From an uncultured Chlorobiaceae bacterium (GTDB lineage Bacteria > Bacteroidota > Chlorobiia > Chlorobiales > Chlorobiaceae): a stretch of 47,689 nt of DNA. The stretch spans positions 1-47,689 of the forward strand of contig CAIVSG010000171.1 in NCBI GenBank assembly GCA_903908555.1, in the 5' to 3' direction. Shown in pieces: positions 1 through 10,884 of this stretch; the stretch's first letter is position 1; each line of letters opens with the position of its first letter. Under the pieces are notes generated by a model. The model was not told where the DNA came from and made no database searches. It worked only from the letters and a program-made list of their open reading frames with translations. The position numbers and the translations under genes are program-made.

Positions 1-125
1 GACAAATGCGTTGGTACGGTTGGGTCCTCCGACACTCTCGTCAGCCATAGAGTCCAGTAGTTAGTTTACAAGATCGCTTTTTTTGATGTACCAATCTACT
101 GGCTTTCACTGTAGAAAACAAAAAA

Positions 126-260
126 GTTGGCAATTGGCAGTAGGCAGTGGGGAAAGTGCTGAGTGCTGAGGGACGAGTGCTGAGTGCTGGGTGCTGAGCG
201 AAGAAAGAAAAGTTGGCAGTGGGCAGTTTTCGAAGTAATGAATATACTGTGCTGAGTGAA
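126..260. repeat. Heptanucleotide repeat block (TTGGCAG-type and GTGCTGA-type)
   Basis: Direct reading: ttggcaattggcagtaggcagtgggg followed by gtgctgagtgctgag...gtgctgagtgctgggtgctgag, then ttggcagtgggcag. Confidence 0.85.
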
Positions 261-352
261 AACAGGAGAGTTGGGGTTCAGGAATCACGCTAACCTAAGG
301 AGGAACAACTCTCGATAGTTATCTACCAATCACCCCAAGCGTAGATAGGGGG

Positions 353-1165
353 TTAGCGGTTGATAAAACCAAGTTCGGTGATTATCCCTTTACCATCAGC
401 GGTTTGAGGGATGCTTATAAACTGCTTTACTGAACCTGAGGGTTGGCCGTTGGTATAAAAGTAGAGGGGCCTTGAAACCTGATAGGTGCCGTTCTTTACC
501 GTTTTTACGGTTGGCATAACGCCGTTGACTGCGATGACTTTTACTGAACGGTCGACAAAGCCAAGGCCGAGAAAGCCTATTGAGGATGGGGTTGAACTTA
601 CCCTGTTTTTTACCGAACCGTTACTTGACTGGGTTTCGGCTGTGCCTGTTATCTGGACGCCTTTGCCTACGACGAGATCCTTGAAGGACTCCTGGGTGCC
701 GCTGTTGGATTCGCGCTGGATGATGACAATACGGGAATTCGGGCCTCCGACCTCTTTCCAGTTGGTGATGGCGCCGCGATAGATGCTGCTGATCTGGGCT
801 TTGGTGAGTGAGGTTACAGGGTTGCCGGGATGAACAACCATGGAAAGACCGTCGAGTGCTGCAACATGAGCGACGGGATTGACGCCTTTCTGCTTTGCTG
901 CGGCTATCTCTTCGGGCTTCATTGCGCGGGACATTGCTGCAATGGTGCATGAGCCGTTAATGAGGCTTTTTGCTCCGTTGCCGCTTCCGGACTCACTGAC
1001 GGTAACACGGACTCCGTATTTTTTGGTGAAATATGATGCGAAGGATTTTGCGAGGGGGCCAACAGTGGTTGAACCATCGAGGACAATGGCGTTTGTTGCG
1101 GCTTCAGCTGATCCGAGAGCGGCAAAAACGGAGAGGGCAACGAGTAAGAGTAATTTTTTCATCAT
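353..1165 (-). CDS. Phosphate ABC transporter substrate-binding protein, PstS family
   Basis: Signal peptide, then IVLDGSTTVGPLAKSFASYF, SGSGNGAKSLINGSCTIAAMSRAMKPEE, TNWKEVGGPNSRIVIIQRESNSGTQESFKD, typical of PBP-like PstS proteins. Confidence 0.9.
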   Translation of the reverse strand: MMKKLLLLVALSVFAALGSAEAATNAIVLDGSTTVGPLAKSFASYFTKKYGVRVTVSESGSGNGAKSLINGSCTIAAMSRAMKPEEIAAAKQKGVNPVAHVAALDGLSMVVHPGNPVTSLTKAQISSIYRGAITNWKEVGGPNSRIVIIQRESNSGTQESFKDLVVGKGVQITGTAETQSSNGSVKNRVSSTPSSIGFLGLGFVDRSVKVIAVNGVMPTVKTVKNGTYQVSRPLYFYTNGQPSGSVKQFISIPQTADGKGIITELGFINR

Positions 1166-1358
1166 GGCAGCAGTTATATACTTTCGATTCAGTTATTAAA
1201 CCTCTATACGATTCAATCTGTTCATCGTGTAAGATAATAACATGCATTGTAACTTTGAAATCTGATGAGTTACCTATACTCTTAAGCGTCAGATTTGCTG
1301 CCGGGTTCTTATCGGCACTTTCGCGACTATTCTTTTTGAAAACCCTGAAATAACCATC

Positions 1359-2030
1359 ATGACCTTTAAAGCTGTTATTTTTGATCTTGACGGTACGCTG
1401 CTTGATACCCTGCAGGATCTTTTCAATACGCTTAATTCTGTGCTTGCCCGGCATGGCTACCCTATTCATACTCTTGATGAGTGCCGGTTTCTTGTGGGGC
1501 ATGGGATGAGAGAGCTGGTTCGGAAAGGGGTTCCGGAAGTGGCACGAAATGAGGAGACGATTGACCTTCTGCTTAAGGATTTGATGGACGAGTATGCTGA
1601 TAACTGGAAGGTCAATTCCCGGCCATATCCGGGCATTGCGACGCTGCTTGACTGCATTCGGGAGCGGAAGATTAAAATGGCGATCCTTTCGAATAAGGCT
1701 GATCATTTTACCCGTCTGTGCGCTGAGAGTCTGCTTGGGGAGTGGCGGTTTGAAGTGGTGATGGGTCAGCAGACGGGTATTGCGCCGAAGCCTGACCCGG
1801 AGGGGGCTCTCTTGGTTGCCGGTATGCTTGGGGTTGATCCCGGGGCAATTCTTTATGTGGGAGATAGCGGCGTTGACATGTTGACCGCTTCACGGGCGGG
1901 AATGTATCCTTTGGGTGTGCTTTGGGGGTTCAGGCCGGAGAGTGAACTAGTGGAGTTCGGGGCGAAGGCGTTGGTGAAGAGTCCGGAGGAGATTATGGGG
2001 ATAATTGAAAAAAGTGGGGGAAGAAAGTGA
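1359..2030 (+). CDS. HAD-superfamily hydrolase, phosphoglycolate phosphatase-like
   Basis: [10 protein letters not shown] motif, [23 protein letters not shown]. Confidence 0.9.
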   Translation: MTFKAVIFDLDGTLLDTLQDLFNTLNSVLARHGYPIHTLDECRFLVGHGMRELVRKGVPEVARNEETIDLLLKDLMDEYADNWKVNSRPYPGIATLLDCIRERKIKMAILSNKADHFTRLCAESLLGEWRFEVVMGQQTGIAPKPDPEGALLVAGMLGVDPGAILYVGDSGVDMLTASRAGMYPLGVLWGFRPESELVEFGAKALVKSPEEIMGIIEKSGGRK

Positions 2031-2033
2031 AAA

Positions 2034-2120
2034 CAGTTGGCAGGGGGCAGTGGGCAGTTGGCAGTTGGCAGTTGGCAGTTGGCAGTTGGCAGTTGGCAGT
2101 TGGCAGTTGGCAGTTGGCAG
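2034..2120 (+). repeat. Tandem TTGGCAG heptanucleotide array (9 perfect copies at 2058-2120 plus variants)
   Basis: Direct reading; begins 3 nt after the stop codon of the HAD gene. Confidence 0.95.
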
Positions 2121-2240
2121 GGGAAGAAAGATATTTGCTGGGTTCAGACCTTGAGGAGATTTTTTGATTACTTCAATAAACCTTCAAAACCGGACAAATC
2201 GGACACATAAAAAAAGGGGAAAGAAAGTGCGGAGGAAAGA

Positions 2241-2380
2241 AAGTGCTGAGTGCTGAGTGCTGAGTGAAGAAATAAAGAGAGTTTGCAGTTTGAAGTGGGC
2301 AGTGTGCAGACTTCCTTACTTCCACCCCTCCCTGACTCAGCACTCAGCACTCAGCACTCAGCACTCAGCACTCAGCACTT
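2241..2380. repeat. GTGCTGA heptad array in inverted arrangement; 25-nt perfect inverted repeat (2241-2265 / 2356-2380)
   Basis: aagtgctgagtgctgagtgctgagt versus actcagcactcagcactcagcactt, which are exact reverse complements. Confidence 0.9.
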
Positions 2381-2704
2381 CAAAGACTGCCTACTACTTC
2401 AGGACGGGGTGAGACAGTGGTGTTTATTGTTGGGACATTTTTTTGTATGGATTTGGGTAAATGTATGGCTTTTTTTTGTGCGCTGGTGTTGGCAAGAATA
2501 ATAGTAGGTGGTTAAGTTGATTTATTATAGAGAGTTATTGATAATGGTTTTTTTTGGTCTTATATCTGGCATGGTAGTTGATGTAAATTATAAGCAAATA
2601 CTGTCTGTCTGTTGATTATATTGCGAGAATGAGAGGCGAAATCTTCCGGATGGAATGCTGCTGCGGTCTCTTGTGCTTTTGGAACTTAATAGCCCGATAC
2701 CCCA

Positions 2705-5041
2705 ATGAAATCATATAGTGGCTCTGCAGATGTAGAGCATGAGAGTGATTCTTTTATTTTGTTCAATAGCGGCAACGGTGAATGCAAGCTGGCTGAGGAG
2801 GAGCTGCAGCGGTTGAATCGTGCCCTTCTGGCAACCAACAGTTGCAATCAGGCATTGATTGATACCGAAACGGAGATGGAACTGCTGCAAAAGATCTGCA
2901 GCATCATCGTTGAAACCGGTGGGTACCGGATGGCATGGGTCGGTTATGCTGAGGAGGACAAGGGAAAAAGCATACGTCCGGTCGCTCAGGCAGGTTTTGA
3001 GGACGGGTACCTTGAAGCACTTTTGATATCCTGGGCAGATGACCAGTATGGCCACGGACCTGCAGGAAGTGCAATTCGCACCGGGGAGGCATGCTCCACT
3101 CTTAATATCCAGGAAGACCCGCAGTTTGAACTGTGGCGTGATGAAGCGATAGGGCGCGGGTATGCGTCTATTTACAGTGTACCCTTGAGAGTGGATGAGA
3201 GGGTGCTGGGCGCATTAACCATGTACGCGGATATTCCCGGTGCCTTCAATGCAAAGGAGAGGGTACTGCTTAAGGCGCTCGGGGACAATCTGGCGTATGG
3301 GATCAAGACGTTGCGAAGTCGTGTGGCGCGAGAGGAGGCTGAAAGATTGCTTAAACAAAGCGAGGAGCGGTTTAGAAAACTGTTTGAAAACCATTCGGCA
3401 ACCTTGATGCTTATCGACCCGAATAGTGGTAATATTATTGACGTGAATCAAGCTGCTGCGAATTTTTACGGGTGGCCGATTGAAACACTCCGGTTGATGC
3501 AGATACAGGATATCAATACGCTTGCTCCTGATAGAGTTATCGATGAAATGGCAAAATGCAGATCTTCGAAGCAAACCCGGTTTACCTTCAGCCATCGGAG
3601 AGCAAATGGTTCAACCCGTGATGTTGAGGTATCAAGCAGCAAAATTGAAATTGCAGGCAAAGACCTGCTTTACAGCATTATTCATGATGTTACTGAAAGA
3701 CATCGGTATGAACAGCTCAATGCGTTCAGGCTTCGGATACTCCAGTTGGCAGAGAGCTCTGCGATAGATGAACTGCTGACGGCAACGCTTGATGAGGCGG
3801 AAAGATTAACGGGAAGTTCAATCGGTTGTGTTTTTTTTGTAGCGGAAGATCAAAAGAGCCTGGTGCTTCAGGCCGTATCAACCAATACCCTTGAACATAA
3901 GTGGCAGAGTGAAGGAACGGGCCATCACTATACGCTGGACAAGGCCGGTGTATGGGCTGATGCGGTACGGGAGCGAAAAGCGGTTATCCATAATGATTAT
4001 ATCCCGTTGGAAGATTGCAAAGGAGTGTTTGAGGACTATGCTGAAATAAAGCGCGAACTGGTTATTCCTGTAACCCGTGATGAAAAATTAGTTGCAATTA
4101 TGGGGGTGGGAAACAAGCTTACGGATTATGAGGATAACGATATTGAGTGGGTAGAGATATTAGCCAATCAAGTGTGGGATATCGTGGCCAAAAAGATCGC
4201 TGAGGAAGAGAAGAAAAAACTTGCCGCACACTTACAGCACTCAACAAAAATGGAGGCGATCGGACAGCTTGCTGCTGGAATTGCTCATGAAATAAACAAT
4301 CCCCTCAATTTTATTACGCTCAATGAATATAACCTCATTGAAGATTTTAAGGATCTTCATGAAATCCTGGATTATTATCGCCGGATAGTTGCCAAAGTTG
4401 AAGGTATTGCCGCTGTTTCTGAAGAGATAGTGCAACTCCATGAAAAAGAGAAGAGTATAGACATTGATGAGTTACTCAAGGAGATTCCGAAAACTCTTGA
4501 AGCCTCAAAAAATGGAGTTGAGCGCATCAAAAACATCACCCAAAGCATGCGGAACTTCTCTCACAAAAACACTCAGAATGCCCTACGCCCGCTTGATATC
4601 AATAAGGCTGTTCAGGATAGCCTGACCATCACAAAGAGTGAGTGCCTCTACATAGCTACTATTGAAACAACGCTTGAAAATGTCCCGCAAGTAAACGGCA
4701 ATATATCGCAGATCAATCAGGTCTTACTGAACCTGATCATTAACAGTGTGCATGCTATAAAGGCACAAAACAGAAACTCTCCGGGCAGCATAATGATTAA
4801 AACATGGGCTACCGGGAAACATGTCTATTGCTCTGTGTCCGATGACGGTGAGGGAGTGCCTGAGGAGATCAAAGAACATATTTTTGAACCCTTTTTCACA
4901 ACCAAGGTACCGGGGAAAGGCACCGGACTCGGGTTGAGTATTTCTTACGACATCATTGTGCACAAACATGACGGAACGCTCTCCTGTGAGTGTCCAAAGA
5001 GCGGTGGAACTGTTTTTACACTCTCACTGCCGGTAAAATAA
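2705..5041 (+). CDS. Sensor histidine kinase (GAF-PAS-GAF-HisKA-HATPase)
   Basis: GAF-like N-terminus, PAS segment ([38 protein letters not shown]), second GAF, H-box [15 protein letters not shown]-boxes [23 protein letters not shown] and [10 protein letters not shown]. Confidence 0.9.
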   Translation: MKSYSGSADVEHESDSFILFNSGNGECKLAEEELQRLNRALLATNSCNQALIDTETEMELLQKICSIIVETGGYRMAWVGYAEEDKGKSIRPVAQAGFEDGYLEALLISWADDQYGHGPAGSAIRTGEACSTLNIQEDPQFELWRDEAIGRGYASIYSVPLRVDERVLGALTMYADIPGAFNAKERVLLKALGDNLAYGIKTLRSRVAREEAERLLKQSEERFRKLFENHSATLMLIDPNSGNIIDVNQAAANFYGWPIETLRLMQIQDINTLAPDRVIDEMAKCRSSKQTRFTFSHRRANGSTRDVEVSSSKIEIAGKDLLYSIIHDVTERHRYEQLNAFRLRILQLAESSAIDELLTATLDEAERLTGSSIGCVFFVAEDQKSLVLQAVSTNTLEHKWQSEGTGHHYTLDKAGVWADAVRERKAVIHNDYIPLEDCKGVFEDYAEIKRELVIPVTRDEKLVAIMGVGNKLTDYEDNDIEWVEILANQVWDIVAKKIAEEEKKKLAAHLQHSTKMEAIGQLAAGIAHEINNPLNFITLNEYNLIEDFKDLHEILDYYRRIVAKVEGIAAVSEEIVQLHEKEKSIDIDELLKEIPKTLEASKNGVERIKNITQSMRNFSHKNTQNALRPLDINKAVQDSLTITKSECLYIATIETTLENVPQVNGNISQINQVLLNLIINSVHAIKAQNRNSPGSIMIKTWATGKHVYCSVSDDGEGVPEEIKEHIFEPFFTTKVPGKGTGLGLSISYDIIVHKHDGTLSCECPKSGGTVFTLSLPVK

Positions 5042-5051
5042 ATAGGGAGGA

Positions 5052-5098
5052 AAGTGCTGAGGGGAGAAAGAGAGTTGGCAGTTGGCAGTTGGCAGTGA
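5052..5098 (+). repeat. Heptad repeat block (gtgctgag + ttggcag x3)
   Basis: Direct reading, 11 nt after the stop of the upstream kinase. Confidence 0.85.
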
Positions 5099-5106
5099 AG
5101 GGAAGA

Positions 5107-5140
5107 ATAGGTCGTATGGGTCGGATGGGACTTATAGGGC
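5107..5140. repeat. Third repeat motif (gtcgtatgggtcggatgggacttatagg), related to 45862-45890
   Basis: Similar 'tatggg..tgggacttatagg' motif seen near 45862 (acctataggaccaatgggagttatagg). Confidence 0.45.
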
Positions 5141-5311
5141 TTGCGGGTGATGAAAGAGAGAACCATCACGGGAGTTCGGGATGACGGGGAAAAGGGGTGA
5201 GAAGAAAAGCTGTGAACTAAAAAACGCTCACTTGGTTATCGGCATATACATAAAACGGGGTTAATGCGAATAGAAATATAATTATATTGGGGTAACCCTT
5301 AATCTACTCAC

Positions 5312-7348
5312 ATGCAGAAACCTGAAGCGCAAGCTACAGTCCTTGTGGTTGATGACAGTACAACTATACGTGCCCTCGTATCCAGTATCGTCAAGAAGTC
5401 CGGCCATACGACCATGATGGCCGATGATGGCAACAGCTGCATTGAGATCATAAAGACCCATCAGATAGATCTTCTGCTTCTCGATGTTCATATGCCGGGA
5501 AAAACCGGTATTGAAGTGCTCTCGTATCTTCGTGAACATCATTTGAATATCCCGGTCATCATGATTTCGGGTTCTGCGGATATTGAAGAGGCGGTCAAGG
5601 CTCTGAAAATGGGAGCTTATGACTTTTTACTAAAACCGGTTAATCCAGACAAGCTTAACGTCACGGTAAAAAACGCCCTCGCAGAATCGGAGCTCCGCAA
5701 AAACCTTAAACTCTTTTCGTCGGCTATCTCCCAAAATCCGCTGTCTATTATCATAACTGACACAAAGGGAATTATTCAGTATACCAATGAGGCGTTTACC
5801 ACTATTTCAGGATATAGCCAACAAGAGGTACTTGGCCGGAATATGAATACACTGAGATCCGGAAAACATTCGCGGGCGTTTTATAAAGATCTTTGGGAGA
5901 CCATTACGTCAGGAAAAACCTGGAGTGGCGAAATCATAAATAAAAAGAAAAATGGTGAGCTATTCTTTGAGCTGGCGACTATAAGCCCGATCACTGGCAA
6001 CAACTCCAAAATCTCTCACTTCATAGGTATCAAGCAGGATATTTCTGAGCAGAAAAAGAAACAGGTTGAGCTTGCTTTGAGCGAAATGAGGTTTCATGAT
6101 ATGGCTAATCTGCTTCCTCAGACGATTTTTGAAATGAACATTGAAGGTCGGATCATCTACACTAATCGTATGGGTTTTGAGACGTTCGGGTATACTAAGG
6201 AGGATTTTGAAAACGGTGTGCAAGCCTTGATGCTCTTTGCACCGGAAGAGTACGAAAAAGTCGGGTTAAACATGAAAAAACGCTTGGCGGACCTTCCTTT
6301 TGACAATCATGAATACACCGGTAGAAAAAAAGATGGAACCTTGTTTCCGATACTTGTTTATACTTCAAGGATTATCGAAAACGAAACGCTTGTGGGCATC
6401 AGGGGGATTGTGCTTGACATCAGCGAACGCAAAGAGGCTGAAAAACAGCTGCAGCAACTCAACAGGACGCTGGAACAAAGGGTTGAGGAGCGCACCCGGG
6501 ATCTTGTTCAAAGCCAGCAACAAGTTATCCAGCAGGAAAAGCTTGCATCCATCGGTCAACTCGCTGCAGGGATTGCACACGAGATCAATAATCCCCTTAA
6601 TTTTATCAAGATAAATTTTGTAACCCAGCAGGGAAACATCGCTGACATTCTCTCTATCCTGAATGAGTATCGCGCGTTCACAAAAAAAATTGAGACCAAC
6701 ACCTTGTTTTCTTCCGAGTTGCAGAAGTTACGATCAATAGAGCACGACATGGAGCTTGATACGCTGCTTGCTGATATTCCTCAAATCTTTGCCGAGTCAC
6801 AGGGAGGGTTTGAACGAATTACAACCATTATCAACAGCATGCGGAACTTTTCTTACAAGCACGCTCAGGATGAGAAGGTTCTTTTTGATATAAACAAAGG
6901 AATCCGCGACACGCTTATCATTTCCCGTAATGAGTACCGGTATTGTGCGGATATTGTAACCGACCTTAAAGAGTTGCCGCCCGTGCCTTGTAACCCGGAG
7001 CAGATGAATCAGGTTTTTCTCAACCTGATTATCAACGGCGCACACGCTATCGCATCTCAACAACGAGCAACGAATGGAAAAATAAAAATTGCGACATGGA
7101 TAGACAGTACTTCAGTCTATTGCTCTATTGCTGATGATGGGCCGGGTATTGCGCTTGAAGTTCAAAAACACATTTTTGAGCCTTTTTTTACCACAAAAAA
7201 ACCTGGAATCGGAACAGGATTGGGGCTCAGCATCTCCTATGACATTATTGTGCATAAGCATCACGGAACACTTACCGTTGATTGTCCTCATGCGGGGGGA
7301 ACCGTTTTTACGATCACGCTTCCCTTAAGGATCAATAAAGAACACTGA
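5312..7348 (+). CDS. Hybrid sensor kinase: N-terminal REC, two PAS, HisKA-HATPase
   Basis: VLVVDDSTTIRALV...LLLLDVHMPGKTGIEVL...LLKPVNP (REC); PAS/PAC segments; [36 protein letters not shown]. Confidence 0.92.
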   Translation: MQKPEAQATVLVVDDSTTIRALVSSIVKKSGHTTMMADDGNSCIEIIKTHQIDLLLLDVHMPGKTGIEVLSYLREHHLNIPVIMISGSADIEEAVKALKMGAYDFLLKPVNPDKLNVTVKNALAESELRKNLKLFSSAISQNPLSIIITDTKGIIQYTNEAFTTISGYSQQEVLGRNMNTLRSGKHSRAFYKDLWETITSGKTWSGEIINKKKNGELFFELATISPITGNNSKISHFIGIKQDISEQKKKQVELALSEMRFHDMANLLPQTIFEMNIEGRIIYTNRMGFETFGYTKEDFENGVQALMLFAPEEYEKVGLNMKKRLADLPFDNHEYTGRKKDGTLFPILVYTSRIIENETLVGIRGIVLDISERKEAEKQLQQLNRTLEQRVEERTRDLVQSQQQVIQQEKLASIGQLAAGIAHEINNPLNFIKINFVTQQGNIADILSILNEYRAFTKKIETNTLFSSELQKLRSIEHDMELDTLLADIPQIFAESQGGFERITTIINSMRNFSYKHAQDEKVLFDINKGIRDTLIISRNEYRYCADIVTDLKELPPVPCNPEQMNQVFLNLIINGAHAIASQQRATNGKIKIATWIDSTSVYCSIADDGPGIALEVQKHIFEPFFTTKKPGIGTGLGLSISYDIIVHKHHGTLTVDCPHAGGTVFTITLPLRINKEH

Positions 7349-7350
7349 CC

Positions 7351-8997
7351 ATGACCAACTTTAGTGAGATTACTATTCTCTTTGTTGATGATGAATCCTT
7401 TATTCTCAGTTCAATAAACAGGTTTCTCCGTAAAGAGCCGTATAAGAAACTCTTTGCCGAAAACGGCATGGATGCGCTTGAGCTTATCAGACAAAATAAT
7501 GTCTCTCTTGTTGTTTCTGATCTTCGAATGCCGGAAATGAACGGTCTGGAACTGATCAGTGCAGTGAAAAAGCAAAATCCAGACATACTTCGTCTTATAC
7601 TGAGCGGTTCTCAGGATATCGACCCGATTATTGAATCCATCAATACCGGAGAAGTGTTCCGCTTTATTCCAAAACCTGTTGACCCACCGGCTTTCAAAGA
7701 AATTCTGAATGATGCAATTGAGTACTATTGTTTGAGAACTGAACGGGAAAAGCTTTTTAATGAGCTGTCAATAAAAAATGAGGAGCTGACCAGTGCAAAT
7801 AATGAGCTCCTCGTTATGGCAAAAAAATTGCAGCGTAGCGAGCAGGAGTTGCGCTCAATGACCGATGCTGCGCATGATGCGGTTTTTATGCTTAATGATG
7901 CTGGGTGTATCATCTATCGTAACAGTGCAGCTGAAAATATGTTTGGATTCAGCCGGGAGCAATACGACAAACAGAATTTTGTTGACCTTATCTCCAGAGA
8001 TTCAGCCACGTTTGATATTCATGGGATATGCCAGATATCTTCGGGAGATATCCCCAGTATTGATGAGAAAATGGTCCACCAGATTGCAGGCATGAGTAAA
8101 GATGGCAGATCTATCCCTCTTGAGATTTCTAAAGGGTGTGTTCTGATTAATGAGATACCGCACACTGTTATGATCGCCCGCGATATCTCCTCAAGGGTTG
8201 CAGCGGAACGGAGCAGGGTGCGCTTTGAAGTGATGCAGAAGGAGTTTGAATCGGAGATTGAAAAAAAAATGCTTCAAAGTCCTGTACCCGATACTCTGGA
8301 GGGAGCGTCGATCGCGCGGATGATGGTGCCTTCCGGCCATCTTGACGGGGATTTTGCCGATTTTATTATTTTTGACAGTCATCACGCCGACATTCTTATC
8401 GGCGATGTCATGGGTCATGGTATTCAATCTGCCCTGGTTGGTGCCGGCATAAAATCACTCTTTCTGAAAGTGCTGGCACAGACTAAGTACCCGTACAGTG
8501 CACTTCCCGCAGTGGAGGAGATCGTTAGCGGAGTACATGAGCGCTGTATTAATGAACTTATAGGGCTCAGCACCTTTGCGACACTGCTTTTTATGCGGCT
8601 GGATCTTGAAGCAGGAGTTATTTCAGTTGTCGATTGCGGCCATCCACCTGTGATTCATTTTCATGCCCGCACAGGAACCTGCTCGATGCTCAAGGGGGAG
8701 AACCTGCCTATTGGCTTGATTGAACATCAGGAGTATCGCGCAAACTCCTATTCGATCGGTGAGAATGATATTCTTGTGCTCTTTTCGGATGGAATTACAG
8801 AGTGCACGGCACCGGACAAGACGATGTTCGGCGATCAGCAAGTGTTGGATATTATTGAAAAGCATCATGCATTGCCCCCACCGGCGATAATAGAAAAAAT
8901 TAAAGAAGCTCTTGCTCTTTTTTCCGGAAAAGAGACTTATGATGACGATCTCTCCTGTATTGTCATCCGTATAGGCCATACCGGAACGAAATATTAA
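7351..8997 (+). CDS. Response regulator with PAS and PP2C/SpoIIE-type (RsbU-like) serine phosphatase domain
   Basis: REC (LFVDDESF...LVVSDLRMPEMNGLELI...FIPKPVDP), PAS, then DGDFADFIIFDSHHADILIGDVMGHGIQSALVGAGIKSLF and FSDGITECTAPDKTMFGDQ. Confidence 0.92.
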   Translation: MTNFSEITILFVDDESFILSSINRFLRKEPYKKLFAENGMDALELIRQNNVSLVVSDLRMPEMNGLELISAVKKQNPDILRLILSGSQDIDPIIESINTGEVFRFIPKPVDPPAFKEILNDAIEYYCLRTEREKLFNELSIKNEELTSANNELLVMAKKLQRSEQELRSMTDAAHDAVFMLNDAGCIIYRNSAAENMFGFSREQYDKQNFVDLISRDSATFDIHGICQISSGDIPSIDEKMVHQIAGMSKDGRSIPLEISKGCVLINEIPHTVMIARDISSRVAAERSRVRFEVMQKEFESEIEKKMLQSPVPDTLEGASIARMMVPSGHLDGDFADFIIFDSHHADILIGDVMGHGIQSALVGAGIKSLFLKVLAQTKYPYSALPAVEEIVSGVHERCINELIGLSTFATLLFMRLDLEAGVISVVDCGHPPVIHFHARTGTCSMLKGENLPIGLIEHQEYRANSYSIGENDILVLFSDGITECTAPDKTMFGDQQVLDIIEKHHALPPPAIIEKIKEALALFSGKETYDDDLSCIVIRIGHTGTKY

Positions 8998-9015
8998 TTC
9001 AGGGGAAAGCGCTTT

Positions 9016-9759
9016 ATGAAAGCAGAACTCCTTGGTGTCGCTTTTGAACATGCAACGATGGCTACAGCTGTGGCGCAGATCCTGGATGCTGCGAGGCGAG
9101 GGCAGAAAGGGATCATCGTTACTCCCAATGTTGACCATATCGTTATGCTTCAGGACGATGCTGCTATGCGGAGAATCTACGGGGAGGCTCTTTTTCGGTA
9201 TGCCGATGGAATGCCTCTTGTGTGGCTCAGCAGAATCAAGAAGAACCCCCTTCCGGAACGGGTGGCGGGTTCTGACCTGCTTATAGCTCTCTGTAAAGAA
9301 GCTGCCGGAACCGGTCTGAATATCTATTTTCTTGGTGGAAATCCCGGTATTGCCGAACAGGCTGCTGAGAAATTGCGTAACCAATTTGCCGGATTGAAGA
9401 TAGTGGGAACCTGGTGTCCTCCTTTCGGGTTTGAAAATGATCGAGATGAAAACGAGCGGATCATAAACGATATAAACTCCCGGAGTGTCGATATTCTGTT
9501 TGTAGGGGTCGGCGCGCCTAAACAGGAGAAATGGGCAGATGCGCATATTGATCGTCTTAAGGTTGGGCCTATTTTGTGCGTTGGCGCTTCTTTTGATTTT
9601 GCCGCGGGGAAAATAAAACGTGCTCCTTTATGGATTCAGCGTCTTGGTTTTGAATGGGCATGGCGACTAGGAAGCGAACCGGGGCGGCTCTGGAGGCGTT
9701 ATCTGGTGCAGGACAGCCGGTTTCTCCCTTTGGCATTGAAAGAGATTTTTAATTCTTAA
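9016..9759 (+). CDS. WecG/TagA/CpsF family glycosyltransferase
   Basis: VTPNVDHIVMLQDD, YADGMPLVWLSR, RVAGSDLL, FLGGNPGIAEQAAEKL, FVGVGAPKQEKWADAH, GVGASFDFAAGKIKRAPLWIQRLGFEWAWRL. Confidence 0.93.
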   Translation: MKAELLGVAFEHATMATAVAQILDAARRGQKGIIVTPNVDHIVMLQDDAAMRRIYGEALFRYADGMPLVWLSRIKKNPLPERVAGSDLLIALCKEAAGTGLNIYFLGGNPGIAEQAAEKLRNQFAGLKIVGTWCPPFGFENDRDENERIINDINSRSVDILFVGVGAPKQEKWADAHIDRLKVGPILCVGASFDFAAGKIKRAPLWIQRLGFEWAWRLGSEPGRLWRRYLVQDSRFLPLALKEIFNS

Positions 9760-9789
9760 GATTCACAAAGAGACGTAATAAGGAGCAAA

Positions 9790-10509
9790 ATGGAACTTGA
9801 TCCGACGGTGCGAAAAGAGCTGATACGGACCATAAGCAGCTCAATCAATCCCCGATTCCGATACCGACGGCGCATGAAAGTGCAGGCATGGGAAACTACA
9901 ATCATGTTTTCCTATCTGCTGAAAAGAGTGCTTGATTCGGCTGTGTCGTTACTTGCCCTCGTTATGCTGCTTCCTCTTTTTATTTTTACCGCTCTTGCTA
10001 TATGGATCGAAAACCCTGGGCCAGTGTTTTATGTTCAAATGCGTGTGGGCCTGAATGGCAAACATTTCAGGTTTTATAAATTCCGGTCCATGGTTATGAA
10101 TGCAGAGAAAATCAAACAGGAACTTGTGGCTTTTAATGAGTCGGGTGCTGGAGTGATTTTTAAAATGAAACAAGATCCGAGGATTACACGGGTGGGGAAA
10201 ATCATCCGTAAATTCAGTATTGATGAACTGCCTCAACTGATCAATGTGCTTAAGGGGGATATGAGCCTTGTCGGGCCAAGACCGCCTCTGCCCGGCGAAG
10301 TTGCGGAGTACACTCTGGATGAACGTAAGCGGCTGCATATTATCCCGGGCATAACCTGCCTGTGGCAGGTTAGCGGCAGAAGTGATATTCCCTTCACCGA
10401 TCAGGTACGACTCGACATGCAGTATATACAAAGTGCAAGTTTTCTAAATGACGTTATTCTGCTTTTAAAAACCATTCCTGCCGTTCTGACTGGCAGAGGA
10501 GCTTATTAA
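9790..10509 (+). CDS. Polyprenyl-phosphate sugar phosphotransferase (bacterial sugar transferase family), catalytic motifs intact
   Basis: LLKRVLDSAVSLLALVMLLPLF, KFRSMVMNAE, FSIDELPQLINVLKGDMSLVGPRPPLPGEV, PGITCLWQVSGRSDIPF. Confidence 0.94.
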   Translation: MELDPTVRKELIRTISSSINPRFRYRRRMKVQAWETTIMFSYLLKRVLDSAVSLLALVMLLPLFIFTALAIWIENPGPVFYVQMRVGLNGKHFRFYKFRSMVMNAEKIKQELVAFNESGAGVIFKMKQDPRITRVGKIIRKFSIDELPQLINVLKGDMSLVGPRPPLPGEVAEYTLDERKRLHIIPGITCLWQVSGRSDIPFTDQVRLDMQYIQSASFLNDVILLLKTIPAVLTGRGAY

Positions 10510-10519
10510 ACAGAACATT

Positions 10520-10855
10520 ATGATCTTTCATGTAGACGCGTCAACCGGTAAAACACTTGGCATTGTTGATTTAAGCGGAAGGCTGGATGCGGCAAACAGC
10601 AGTGAGCTTTTGAAATCTTTTGCAGTGTGGCAGCAGCAAGCCAATATGTTTGTTTTTAACTGCACCAGGCTTGACATGATCGATAGCAGCGGACTGGGTG
10701 CTATAGTAGCCTGCCTGCGCAAAGCGCTTGAAAAAAACGGGGAGTTGAAACTGGCCGCTCTGAATCAGAAAGTTTCTATGGTATTTGAACTTACAAAGGC
10801 GAAAAAACTTTTTTCAATTTTTCCGGATACCGGCAGTGCGATACAATCATTCTGA
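10520..10855 (+). CDS. STAS-domain anti-anti-sigma factor (RsbV/SpoIIAA-like)
   Basis: DLSGRLDAANS...FNCTRLDMIDSSGLGAIVACLRKA. Confidence 0.93.
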   Translation: MIFHVDASTGKTLGIVDLSGRLDAANSSELLKSFAVWQQQANMFVFNCTRLDMIDSSGLGAIVACLRKALEKNGELKLAALNQKVSMVFELTKAKKLFSIFPDTGSAIQSF

Positions 10856-10884
10856 AACAGTTGACTGGAATTAAACACTGCTCC

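Noticed and set aside
621-950. 109-aa minus-strand ORF in a second frame
   Set aside because: Overlaps the PstS-like gene in another frame; Arg-rich shadow ORF.
1104-1706. 200-aa minus-strand ORF
   Set aside because: Overlaps the HAD gene antisense; composition and lack of motifs suggest a spurious ORF.
2034-2120. Possible CRISPR array
   Set aside because: 7-bp tandem units without spacers and no cas genes; simple tandem repeat.
8623-9546. 307-aa minus-strand ORF
   Set aside because: Antisense to the strongly supported PP2C and WecG/TagA genes; no recognisable domain.
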